A stretch of 64,000 nt of DNA. It comes from Mycolicibacterium insubricum (GTDB lineage: Bacteria; Actinomycetota; Actinomycetes; Mycobacteriales; Mycobacteriaceae). The notes beneath the pieces are model-generated. The model worked only from the letters and a program-made list of their open reading frames with translations, searched no databases and was not told where the DNA came from. Positions within the stretch are counted from its first letter, which is position 1. Every line of letters begins with the position of its first letter. The position numbers and the translations under genes were made by a program. Shown in pieces: positions 47,927-56,003 of this stretch. The stretch is from the NCBI RefSeq assembly GCF_010731615.1, contig NZ_AP022618.1, positions 434,001 to 498,000 on the forward strand, read 5' to 3'.

Positions 47927-49537
47927 GTGCCGTCCCGTAGTACCCGCTCGCCGGTGCTGTTCTCCGCCCTCGCGGTGACGGCGCTGACCGTCTCGGCGTT
48001 CTACGGCGTGCTGCCCGGCACCTCCCGGAACGACGAGCCCGCGCCCACCACCCTGGCTGAGCAACCCCTCGAGGGCGTCGGCGGCGGCACCACCGTCCGC
48101 GAGATCAGCCAGGACAAACCGTTCTCCCTCGTCGCGCTGACCGGCGACGATCTCACCGGGACGAGCGCCAAGATCCGGGCCCGGCGCGACGACGGAAGCT
48201 GGGGCCCCTGGTACGAGGCCGAGGCGCTGGAATCCAACGCCGACGACAGCCAGCGGCACGGGCCTCGCGGCACCGACCCGGTGTTCGTCGGGCGCACCAC
48301 CGCCGTGCAGATCTCGGTGACCCGGCCCACCCACGCCCCGGTCACCCAACCGCGGACCGGCGCGGGCCTGGGCTACAAGCCGGTCAACGTCGAGGAATCC
48401 ATCGGGACGCACCTGAACGCCGTGCTGATCACGCCCCGGCAAGCCCCGGCCGGCGATGCGTCGACCCTGCCCACCGGCGCCGTCATCCCGGGTCAGCCAC
48501 CGGCGATCATCACCCGCGCGCAGTGGGGCGCCGACGAGAGCATGCGCTGCGGCAACCCGGTGTACGACGACGGGGTGAAGGCCGCGATCGTGCACCACAC
48601 CGCCGGCAGCAACGACTACGAGCCGTCGGATTCGGCGGCCATCGTCAACGCGATCTACGCGTATCACACCAAGACGCTGGGCTGGTGCGACCTGGCCTAC
48701 AACGCGCTGGTCGACAAGTACGGCCAGGTCTTCGAGGGCCACGCCGGCGGGATGGACCGCGCGGTGGAAGGTTCGCACACCGGCGGGTTCAACAAGGACA
48801 CCTGGGGCGTGGCGATGCTCGGCGACTTCGACGTCGTGCCGCCCACCGACGTACAGATCCGTCAGGTCGCCCGGCTGATCGGCTGGCGACTGGGGCTGGA
48901 TCACGTCGACCCGAAGGGCACCGTCGCCCTGACCTCCGCCGGCGGTTCCTACACCTTCATCCCCGCCGGGGTGACGCCGACGCTGCCGACGATCTTCAGC
49001 CACCGCGACGTCGGCATCACCGACTGCCCCGGGAACGCCGCCTACGCGAAGCTCGGCGAGATCCGCGACCTTGCCGCCCGGTTCCTGGTTCCGCCCGGAC
49101 CGCCGACGCTCTCCGATCAGCTCCGCGGCGGCGCCATCTTCGCCCGCTGGCAGGCCAGCGGCGGGGACAAGGGACCGCTCGGAGCGCCCACGTCGCCGGA
49201 GGCCGCCGCCGAGGGCGACGCTCGCTACTCCACCTTCACCCACGGCGCCATCTACTGGTCCCCGAGCACCGGTGCCGCCCCGCTGACCGGCGCGATCTAC
49301 GCCGCCTGGGCCGACCTCGGGTACGAGCGCGGCCTGCTCGGCCTACCGACCTCCGGCGAGATCGACGAGCCCCAGTGGGTGGTGCAGAACTTCCAGCACG
49401 GCACGCTGAACTTCGACCGGGAGACCGGCCAGGTCACCCGGGTGGTCGACGGCGTGGCCCAGCAGTTGCCCCCGCCGGCCCCGACCGGCCCCCCGGTGCA
49501 GCTGGAACGCATCACCCCCATCGCGCCCGACGCGTAG
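47927..49537 (+). CDS. Secreted peptidoglycan-recognition amidase with LGFP repeats (Rv3811-like)
   Basis: 536 residues, close to Rv3811 (539). Signal-anchor at the N-terminus (LFSALAVTALTVSAFYGVLPG). The middle is an amidase_2/PGRP domain: AIVHHTAGSNDY with the zinc His, WCDLAYNALVDKYGQVFEG, and a C-terminal zinc-ligand region FSHRDVGITDCPG. The last ~120 residues hold LGFP-type repeats (GPLGAPTSPE, GLLGLPTSGE) that bind the wall. Expected to cut the MurNAc-L-Ala bond or to act in wall remodelling. GTG 47927 gives the family start; no ribosome-binding site, possibly leaderless. Confidence 0.9.
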   Translation: MPSRSTRSPVLFSALAVTALTVSAFYGVLPGTSRNDEPAPTTLAEQPLEGVGGGTTVREISQDKPFSLVALTGDDLTGTSAKIRARRDDGSWGPWYEAEALESNADDSQRHGPRGTDPVFVGRTTAVQISVTRPTHAPVTQPRTGAGLGYKPVNVEESIGTHLNAVLITPRQAPAGDASTLPTGAVIPGQPPAIITRAQWGADESMRCGNPVYDDGVKAAIVHHTAGSNDYEPSDSAAIVNAIYAYHTKTLGWCDLAYNALVDKYGQVFEGHAGGMDRAVEGSHTGGFNKDTWGVAMLGDFDVVPPTDVQIRQVARLIGWRLGLDHVDPKGTVALTSAGGSYTFIPAGVTPTLPTIFSHRDVGITDCPGNAAYAKLGEIRDLAARFLVPPGPPTLSDQLRGGAIFARWQASGGDKGPLGAPTSPEAAAEGDARYSTFTHGAIYWSPSTGAAPLTGAIYAAWADLGYERGLLGLPTSGEIDEPQWVVQNFQHGTLNFDRETGQVTRVVDGVAQQLPPPAPTGPPVQLERITPIAPDA

Positions 49538-49702
49538 CTCCCCACGCCGTCAAGGGTCGTGGCCACAAGCAACCCCGCGCCGAACGTCCACTGGACCGCG
49601 ACGCTAACATCCCACCGCCCAACCGAACATCGGCCGAACGTCGTCTTGTGTGCCACCCGCTCGGCGTGTCGTCGAGCACGAGCCAACGTTCGTCGAGCAG
49701 AC

Positions 49703-50521
49703 CTATCCGAACAGCCGCTCCAACACCACGGCCAGCCCGTTGTCGCGGTTGGTGGCGGTGACTTCGTCGGCGGCGGCCTTGACCTCGGGGTGCGCATTGC
49801 CCATCGCCACTCCGTGCCCGGCCCAGGTCAGCATCGCGATGTCGTTGGGCATATCGCCGAAGGTCAGCACCCGTCCGGCGTCGATCCCGTCGAGCGCGCC
49901 GATCGCGGCCACCCCGGTCGCCTTGCTGATGCCGTGCGGGACCACCTCGACCAGCCCGTTGTCGGTGCTGTAGGTCAGATCCCCCTGGCCGTTCAGGTGC
50001 GGGGCCAGCGCGTCAACCATCTCGGCGCTGGTGGCCCCGGTGCGCCGGATAAGCAGCTTGATCGCCGGCTCCGACAGCAGATCCAAAAGCGACACCTCGG
50101 TGTTGTCCGGGTTCAGCCAGGCGTGCTCATACCCCGGCGAGCTGACGAACTGCGGCGTGACGGCGTCGTGCGCGCCGGCCCCGACCCGTTCCACCGCCAA
50201 CCCGGCGCCCGGGATCACCCGGGCGGTGATCTCGGCGAGTTCGGCCAGCACCTCGGCCGACAGTGTGTGCGCCGACAGGATCCGGTCGGTCGACGGGTCG
50301 TAGATCACCGCGCCGTTGGCGCAGACGGCGATCGGCGCGAAGCCGAGCCCGTCGACCACCGGCGCGATCCAGCGCGGCGGCCGTCCGGTGGCGAGCACGA
50401 ACCGCGCGCCGTCGGCCACCGCGGAACTCACCGCCTCGCGGGTGCGCGGCGTCACCCGCTCGTCGTCGTCGAGCAAGGTGCCGTCGACATCGGTGGCGAT
50501 CAACAACGGACGGGTGCTCAC
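49703..50521 (-). CDS. HAD-superfamily Cof-type phosphatase (Rv3813c-like)
   Basis: 272 residues. Motif I is LIATDVDGTLLDDDERV with the nucleophile and acid Asp; motif III Lys and motif IV LTFGDMPNDIAML follow, with a C2-type cap between, as in Cof hydrolases. It probably dephosphorylates small phosphate compounds; substrate not predictable. GTG 50521 overlaps the next gene's stop by four bases (GTGA), so it is co-expressed with the two acyltransferases, as in M. tuberculosis Rv3813c-Rv3816c. Confidence 0.88.
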   Translation of the reverse strand: MSTRPLLIATDVDGTLLDDDERVTPRTREAVSSAVADGARFVLATGRPPRWIAPVVDGLGFAPIAVCANGAVIYDPSTDRILSAHTLSAEVLAELAEITARVIPGAGLAVERVGAGAHDAVTPQFVSSPGYEHAWLNPDNTEVSLLDLLSEPAIKLLIRRTGATSAEMVDALAPHLNGQGDLTYSTDNGLVEVVPHGISKATGVAAIGALDGIDAGRVLTFGDMPNDIAMLTWAGHGVAMGNAHPEVKAAADEVTATNRDNGLAVVLERLFG

Positions 50522-51270
50522 CCGCGACCTCCCTGAGCCCGGCGCCGAGCCCGCTCGGCCTCCTCGGCCGCATCGAGTTCGGCCGCTCGCGCCGGAGTGG
50601 GCGCGCCACCGCCGAGCCGGGCCGGAATCCATTGTGCGCCTGGCGAATACGGATAGGTCTCGATGACCTCGTCGAGCAGCCGGGCCATCGAGGTGTGCAG
50701 CGTCGCGTCGAGTTCGGCGACGGTACCCGTCGGCGCGATCGACTCGCCGACGGCGACGGCGATCGGGATCTTGTGCCGGCCCAGCCGCCGGGGATGATCC
50801 TTGGTCCAGATCCGCTGGGTGCCCCAGACGATCATCGGGACGATCGGCACCTCGGCCTCCAGCGCCATCCGCGCCGCCCCCGACTTGAACTCCTTGAGCT
50901 CGAAGCTGCGGCTGATGGTCGCCTCCGGGTACACCGCGACCAGCTCTCCGGCGCGCAGATTGTCAACGGCGACCGCATACGCCCCGGCGCCGGCGCTGCG
51001 GTCCACCGGGATGGTCTTGGACCGGGTGATCAGGAAGTTGACGCCCGGAACGTCCTTCATCTCGGCCTTGATCATGAACCGCAGCGGGCGCCGGCTGGGC
51101 TTGGTCGCCATCGCCGCCGGCAGCCAGTCGATATAGCTGGTGTGGTTGATCGCGACCACCGCCCCGCCCTCCGGCGGGATGTTCTCCAGGCCGGACAGGG
51201 CCAATTTGCTGCCCACCGCGCGCAGCCCCAGCGTGCAGGCGACCTCCAGGCTGCGGTACACCGGTTCCAT
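50518..51270 (-). CDS. PlsC-type 1-acyl-glycerol-3-phosphate acyltransferase homologue
   Basis: 250 residues. Catalytic His-x4-Asp is AINHTSYIDWLPA near residue 41; the third block is VAVYPEATISRSFELKEFKSG, in place of the usual EGT-type motif, and VPMIVWGTQRIW follows. Membrane-associated lipid acyltransferase, probably in phospholipid synthesis. The C-terminal tail is Ala/Arg/Glu-rich. It is one of two adjacent paralogues; the neighbour shares the same motif blocks. M. tuberculosis has three (Rv3814c-Rv3816c), so one fewer here. Substrate uncertain. Confidence 0.88.
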   Translation of the reverse strand: MEPVYRSLEVACTLGLRAVGSKLALSGLENIPPEGGAVVAINHTSYIDWLPAAMATKPSRRPLRFMIKAEMKDVPGVNFLITRSKTIPVDRSAGAGAYAVAVDNLRAGELVAVYPEATISRSFELKEFKSGAARMALEAEVPIVPMIVWGTQRIWTKDHPRRLGRHKIPIAVAVGESIAPTGTVAELDATLHTSMARLLDEVIETYPYSPGAQWIPARLGGGAPTPARAAELDAAEEAERARRRAQGGRG

Positions 51271-51276
51271 CGGCGG

Positions 51277-52053
51277 CTACTCGGCGTCGGGCTGCGCGTC
51301 CCGGCGCGCAGCCTTGGCCGCGGCTCGTCGTTCGAGTTCCTCGGCATCCAACCGGGCAGCCTCCGCCATCGAGGGCGCCCCGCCGCCCAGGCGCTTGGGC
51401 ACCCAGAACTCTCCCGGGGGATAGGGCCCGTAGGCGTCCTGCACCTGCTCCAACAGATGCTGCATCCGGGAGTGCAGCAGCGTGGTCAACTCCTGCGAGG
51501 GCAGGTTCGGCTGGATCGGCTCGCCGACGGCCACCGTGATCGGCACCTTGGGCCGCCACATCTTCTTCGGGTGGTCCTTGGTCCAGATCCGCTGGGCTCC
51601 CCACACAATGTGCGGGATGATCGGCACGTTCGCCTCGATCGCCATCCGGGCCGCCCCGGACTTGAACTCCTTGAGTTCGAAGCTGCGGCTGATGGTGGCC
51701 TCGGGGTAGACGCCGACGAACTCGCCGTCCGCCAGCCGCCGGCACGCCTCGACGAAGGAATCGCTGCCGGAGGCCCGGTCGACCGGGATGTGCTTGCAGC
51801 CGCGCATCAGCGGCCCGGTGATCTTGTGGTCGAACACCTCCTGCTTGGCCATGAACCGGACCTTGCGGCCCTTGTGCTGCAGGTACGCCGGCAGTCCGGC
51901 GAAGGTGAAGTCGAAGTAGCTGGTGTGGTTGATCGCGACGACCGCGCCGCCGGTCTCCGGAAGGTTCTCCACGCCGGTCACGGTGAACTTCAGGCCCTGG
52001 ACCTTCCAGGTCAGGCGGGCCAGCTGGATGATCGTGCCGTATACGGGTTCCAC
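51277..52053 (-). CDS. PlsC-type acyltransferase, paralogue of the next gene
   Basis: 258 residues. His-x4-Asp in AINHTSYFDFTFAG near residue 43, VGVYPEATISRSFELKEFKSG and IPHIVWGAQRIW as in its neighbour. The block ending SRSFELKEFKSGAARMA is almost identical in both proteins and in DNA, pointing to a tandem duplication with later gene conversion. Six bases separate its stop from the next gene's ATG. GTG/ATG choice: starts MEPVYG, the same beginning (MEPVY) as the neighbour, which supports both starts. Confidence 0.88.
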   Translation of the reverse strand: MEPVYGTIIQLARLTWKVQGLKFTVTGVENLPETGGAVVAINHTSYFDFTFAGLPAYLQHKGRKVRFMAKQEVFDHKITGPLMRGCKHIPVDRASGSDSFVEACRRLADGEFVGVYPEATISRSFELKEFKSGAARMAIEANVPIIPHIVWGAQRIWTKDHPKKMWRPKVPITVAVGEPIQPNLPSQELTTLLHSRMQHLLEQVQDAYGPYPPGEFWVPKRLGGGAPSMAEAARLDAEELERRAAAKAARRDAQPDAE

Positions 52054-52196
52054 GATGCTCAGCCTAATCCGCCCGGCCCCCGGCCGAACCCCCGACGGCC
52101 GCCGCGGACCTCACCGGCACCGAAAAGATCCGCGTCAACGCCCTCCGCCGCAGCCCTACGCTCGATACAGACCACCGACGACGGGGAGGGATTCCG

Positions 52197-52934
52197 GTGC
52201 GTGCACTCCACACACGGCTCTCGGCGGCGCTGCTGACGGCGCTGACGATCGCAGCGCCCTACCGCGCCGCCGCCGATCCGGCGCCCGATCCCTCCGTCGC
52301 CCTGTGCAGCGGGGTCGGCGGCACCTGGGACGCGGGCTCGGGCACCTGCGCGCTACTCGGCCGCAACACCAAGAAGGTCACCGTCGACACCAAAGCCCAG
52401 TACCCCGCCGACCTGATCGCCGATCCGACCTCGGGACCACCGTTGCGTGAGTTCATCACGACGTTCTTCAAGAACTTCGGTCACCCCCGCGAGGACCAAG
52501 TGCAGAATGGCGACGCGCAGTTGACCTATGCAGCCTTCCGGCACGGCACGAACACCCGCTCGGTGCTGTTCACCAACGACTGGTATCTCGGCGGCGCCCA
52601 CCCGAACGACGACATCACAACCTTCACCTTCGACCTCGACGCCAAAAAGCCGCTGGCGCTGGCCGACCTGTTCTGCGCAGCGGACCCCAAGGCGGTGCTG
52701 GACCCGCTGGTCAAGAAGCACGTGTGGTCGACCTTCGACACCACCGGGACGCAGTCGTATCCGGACTACACCCGGTACACCGACGACTACCGCGCCTGGG
52801 TGCTCGACGGCGACGACCTGGTGATCCGGATGCCCGCCGGGCGCACCGGGCCGATGCACGCCGGCATGTTCGTGGCTCAGATCCCGCTCTCGGAATTGCG
52901 GCCCCAGCTGCGCGACGGCGGCTGCGCCGCCTGA
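52197..52934 (+). CDS. Secreted DUF3298-like protein
   Basis: 245 residues with a signal peptide (LSAALLTALTIAAPYRAAA) and likely cleavage near residue 27. The mature part resembles RsiV/DUF3298 periplasmic proteins: a segment with GAHPNDDITTFTFDLDAKKPLALADLF, the family core, which in relatives binds lysozyme or has a carbohydrate-related role. Three Cys residues after the signal could form disulphides. GTG 52197 with GGGAGGGA upstream. No partner sigma-factor gene is present. Function not known. Confidence 0.75.
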   Translation: MRALHTRLSAALLTALTIAAPYRAAADPAPDPSVALCSGVGGTWDAGSGTCALLGRNTKKVTVDTKAQYPADLIADPTSGPPLREFITTFFKNFGHPREDQVQNGDAQLTYAAFRHGTNTRSVLFTNDWYLGGAHPNDDITTFTFDLDAKKPLALADLFCAADPKAVLDPLVKKHVWSTFDTTGTQSYPDYTRYTDDYRAWVLDGDDLVIRMPAGRTGPMHAGMFVAQIPLSELRPQLRDGGCAA

Positions 52935-53169
52935 CCCGCGGGCGCCGCGCTGTCGCGCCGGACGGAGAGTCCCAACGTCCACAAACCCGGTGCCCAATGT
53001 CTCGACGACCGTCGGCGGTCGGCCAGGGTGCCCGGACCTACTCGCCGGTTAGACTTAGCCGGGCGGTTCACAGCGCCGGCATAGCCGAGGCGAGCCGGGC
53101 ACTGCCCCATGAGCAGGACGTTTCGGGCAGCCCCCGCGACGCCGTCAGAGCAGGTCGGAAGGTATCGGA

Positions 53170-54720
53170 GTGCAGGTCACCAGTGTCGGTCACGCCGGCT
53201 TTCTGATCGAGACCACCGCGGGCAGCATTCTGTGCGACCCGTGGGTCAACCCGGCCTATTTCGCCTCCTGGTTCGTCTTCCCGGACAACTCGCACCTGGA
53301 CTGGGACGCCCTGGGCGCCTGCGACTACCTGTACGTCTCGCATCTGCACAAGGACCACTACGACCCGGCGAACCTGGCCGCGCACGTCAACAAGAACGCC
53401 GTCGTGCTGCTGCCGGACTACCCGGTGCCGGACCTGCGCCGCGAGCTGGAGTCCCTGGGGTTCCACAACTTCTTCGAGACCACCGACTCGGTCAAGCACA
53501 CCGTCAGCGGCCCCAAGGGCGATCTCGACGTGATGATCGTCGCGTTGCGTTCCCCCGCCGACGGCCCGATCGGCGACTCCGGCCTGGTGGTGTCCGACGG
53601 CCAGACGGTGCTGTTCAACATGAACGACGCCCGGCCGATCGAGCTGGACATGGTGGCCGCCGAATTCGGCCATGTCGACGTGCACGCGCTGCAGTACTCC
53701 GGGGCGATCTGGTACCCGATGGTCTACGACATGCCCGCGCGCGCCAAGGAGGCGTTCGGCGTGCAGAAGCGTCAGCGCCAGATGGATCGCTGCCGCCAGT
53801 ACATCACGCAGGTCGGTGCGACGTGGGTGATCCCGTCGGCCGGTCCGCCGTGCTTCCTGGACCCGGAGCTGCGGTTCCTCAACGACGACCACGGCGACCC
53901 GGCCAACATCTTCCCCGACCAGGTGGTGTTCCTGGACCAGATGCGGGCCAACGGGCACGACGGCGGGCTGTTGATGATTCCCGGGTCGGTCGCGGATTTC
54001 ACCGGCTCCCAGCTGATTTCGCTGACCCACCCGCTGCCCGACGACGAGGTGGAGGCGATCTTCACGACCGGCAAGGCCGACTACATCGAGGACTACGCGC
54101 AGCGTATGGCACCGGTACTGGCCGCCGAGAAGGCCAGTTGGGCTCCCGCCGAGGGTGATTCGCTGCTGGAGCCGCTGCGCGAGCGGTTCGAGCCGATCAT
54201 GGAACAGTCCGACCAGATCTGCGACGGCATCGGCTACCCGGTGGAGCTGCGTCTCGGCGCCGAGACCGTCGTCCTGGACTTTCCGAAACGGACTGTCCGC
54301 GAACCGATCTCCGACGAGAAGTTCCGCTACGGCTTCGAGATCGCGCCGGCACTGGTGCGTACCGTGCTGCGCGACGACGAGCCGGACTGGGTCAACACCA
54401 TCTTCCTGTCCACCCGGTTCAAGGCGTGGCGGGTCGGCGGCTACAACGAGTACCTGTACACCTTCTTCAAGTGTCTGACCGATGAGCGGATCGCCTACGC
54501 CGACGGCTGGTTCGCCGAAGCGCACGACGACTCCGCGTCGATCACCAAGGACGGCTGGGAGATTCAGCGCCGCTGCCCGCACCTGCTGGCCGACTTGTCC
54601 AAGTTCGGGGTCATCGAGGGCAGCACGCTGACCTGCAATCTGCACGGCTGGCAGTGGAATCTGGAGAACGGTCGCTGCCTGACCTCCAAGGGCCACGAGC
54701 TGAGGTCGCAGAAGCTGTGA
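53170..54720 (+). CDS. Metallo-beta-lactamase-fold plus C-terminal Rieske protein (Rv3818-like)
   Basis: 516 residues, the same length as Rv3818. The N-terminal half is an MBL fold: GHAGFLIETTAGSILCDPW, then YVSHLHKDHYD supplying His-x-His-x-Asp-His metal ligands. The C-terminal ~60 residues form a Rieske site: RRCPHLLADL with Cys-x-His, then CNLHGWQWNLENGRC with Cys-x2-His. This pairing, in the reverse order, is seen in CMP-Neu5Ac hydroxylase, so an oxygenase or hydroxylase role is suggested but untested. GTG 53170 overlaps nothing; the 235-base gap upstream has only a TAGACT-like -10 near 53049. Coupled to the next gene by GTGA. Confidence 0.88.
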   Translation: MQVTSVGHAGFLIETTAGSILCDPWVNPAYFASWFVFPDNSHLDWDALGACDYLYVSHLHKDHYDPANLAAHVNKNAVVLLPDYPVPDLRRELESLGFHNFFETTDSVKHTVSGPKGDLDVMIVALRSPADGPIGDSGLVVSDGQTVLFNMNDARPIELDMVAAEFGHVDVHALQYSGAIWYPMVYDMPARAKEAFGVQKRQRQMDRCRQYITQVGATWVIPSAGPPCFLDPELRFLNDDHGDPANIFPDQVVFLDQMRANGHDGGLLMIPGSVADFTGSQLISLTHPLPDDEVEAIFTTGKADYIEDYAQRMAPVLAAEKASWAPAEGDSLLEPLRERFEPIMEQSDQICDGIGYPVELRLGAETVVLDFPKRTVREPISDEKFRYGFEIAPALVRTVLRDDEPDWVNTIFLSTRFKAWRVGGYNEYLYTFFKCLTDERIAYADGWFAEAHDDSASITKDGWEIQRRCPHLLADLSKFGVIEGSTLTCNLHGWQWNLENGRCLTSKGHELRSQKL

Positions 54721-55049
54721 GTTCCGCGCGGGAGTACGACGACGGCCTGATCCAGCTGGACGGCCGGGCAATCACCCTGCGCCGCTTCCACTTCCCGTCG
54801 GGCACCTCGAAGGTCATCCCCCTGGGCTCGATCCGCACCTGGCGGGCCGAGCCGCTGAGTTGGGTGAACCGCTATCGGCTGTGGGGCAGTTCCGATCTGC
54901 GCCGCTGGCTCCCCCTGGATCTGGCCCGGCCCAGCCGCGCCACGCTGGTCACCCTGGAGCTCGACGACGGCTGGTGGCACCCGGCGTTCACCCCGGTGCG
55001 CCCGGAGGAGTTCGTCGCGCTGCTCACCGAGGTGCTGGCCCGGGACTGA
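54717..55049 (+). CDS. Small conserved partner of the MBL/Rieske protein (Rv3819-like)
   Basis: 110 residues, like Rv3819 (about 111). GTG 54717 overlaps the previous stop by four bases, so both proteins are made from one mRNA in step. It reads as a small beta-rich fold with many Trp and Arg (SIRTWRAEPLSWVNRYRLWG, LDDGWWHPAF), perhaps PH-domain-like. No catalytic motif. Coupling suggests it acts with the MBL/Rieske protein (inference). Confidence 0.8.
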   Translation: MSSAREYDDGLIQLDGRAITLRRFHFPSGTSKVIPLGSIRTWRAEPLSWVNRYRLWGSSDLRRWLPLDLARPSRATLVTLELDDGWWHPAFTPVRPEEFVALLTEVLARD

Positions 55050-55079
55050 CGTCCCGCAAGTACACCTTCGACACCGACG

Positions 55080-55889
55080 TCAGACGACGTTCTGCTCCAG
55101 TGTGGACGCCGCCGGCTCGTCCTGGTCGTAGACCCGCACGATCGCGGTGTCACCCGGCTGAAGGTAGGTCGATTCCCCCAGCTCGGTGTAGCGGGTGGCG
55201 CCGATGCCGATCAGCACGTTCTGTGGGCGCCCCGCGGCGACCAGCAGCGCGCCGACGTCCTCCAGCGGGGTGTTCGGCGAACCCTTCTGATTGGCCAGCC
55301 GGTCGACGATCCAGTCCAGCAGCCGATCCCCGAAGAACGAGTAGCCCTGCAGCGCACTGTTCACTCCGTAGGCGCGGCGCTGCCCGTCGTCGCGGACCAG
55401 GAAGCACTCCAGCCGCAGCGACGACGTCGGCCCGTCCGGGGACAGGTCGGAGATCTCGAAGAACCGGGGCGCCACGCCCTTGGAGCCGGGGCCCCAGTTC
55501 TTCTTGACGCTGATCTTCGGCGCGCCGGGCCGGCGGATCGAGCAGTCGTTGAACGCACCGAGCGCGAACGGCTCCAGGTTCGCGACGACGTCGCCGTCCC
55601 AGTTCACCCGGCAGGCCAGGCCCACCTCGGGTTCGATCTGCAAATTCAGCGGACTGCCGTCGGCGTTGGGTTCCGGGGTCCGCAGGCTCGACGAGGACAG
55701 CGGGAATTCGCCGAGGTAGCCCGGGTTGTCCGGGATGTACCAGGGGAAGATGCCCTTGGGGGCGGTGCCCTCGGAGGCGACGTTGACGAAGTCGACGGCC
55801 TCGCCGGCCTGCTCCAGGTGCCCGGCGAAGTTGCCGGCCACACCGAACCCGGCCCAGGTTCGCAGCTCGTCGAAATCCAGCTCGATCAC
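55080..55889 (-). CDS. DUF5718-like protein
   Basis: 269 residues starting MIELDFDELRTWAGFGVAGNFAGHLEQAGEA, continuing with PKGIFPWYIP and EPEVGLACRVNWDGD; this pattern fits the DUF5718 family, which looks like a relative of fumarylacetoacetate hydrolases (the EPE segment sits where those have a metal-binding Glu-x-Glu). I cannot name a reaction. GTG 55889 has GGAGG 13 bases upstream. A 53-bp element shared with the serS promoter lies at 55924-55976 and supplies its probable -10 (TAGGGT). Confidence 0.7.
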   Translation of the reverse strand: MIELDFDELRTWAGFGVAGNFAGHLEQAGEAVDFVNVASEGTAPKGIFPWYIPDNPGYLGEFPLSSSSLRTPEPNADGSPLNLQIEPEVGLACRVNWDGDVVANLEPFALGAFNDCSIRRPGAPKISVKKNWGPGSKGVAPRFFEISDLSPDGPTSSLRLECFLVRDDGQRRAYGVNSALQGYSFFGDRLLDWIVDRLANQKGSPNTPLEDVGALLVAAGRPQNVLIGIGATRYTELGESTYLQPGDTAIVRVYDQDEPAASTLEQNVV

Positions 55890-55923
55890 GGGTCAGCACC
55901 TCCACACGGGGATACAGGGCAGT

Positions 55924-55976
55924 GCCAACCCTACTTTTGCCCGCGGTGCCCGCGAACCCGGGGCGCATCTGTCAAC
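55924..55976 (-). promoter_or_regulatory. 53-bp promoter element shared with serS, copy 1
   Basis: 41 of 53 bases match 60047-60099 without a gap; the last 16 (CAAAAGTAGGGTTGGC, minus strand) are identical. It contains a TAGGGT -10-like hexamer (55928-55933), ~38 bases before the DUF5718-like start. Confidence 0.6.
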
Positions 55977-56003
55977 GGTGCCGACACCGTCCGTTCACCC
56001 AGC

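Noticed and set aside
52935..53169. A small RNA or tRNA in the gap before the MBL/Rieske gene
   Set aside because: No cloverleaf or TψC-like sequence could be drawn; only a possible -10 was seen.
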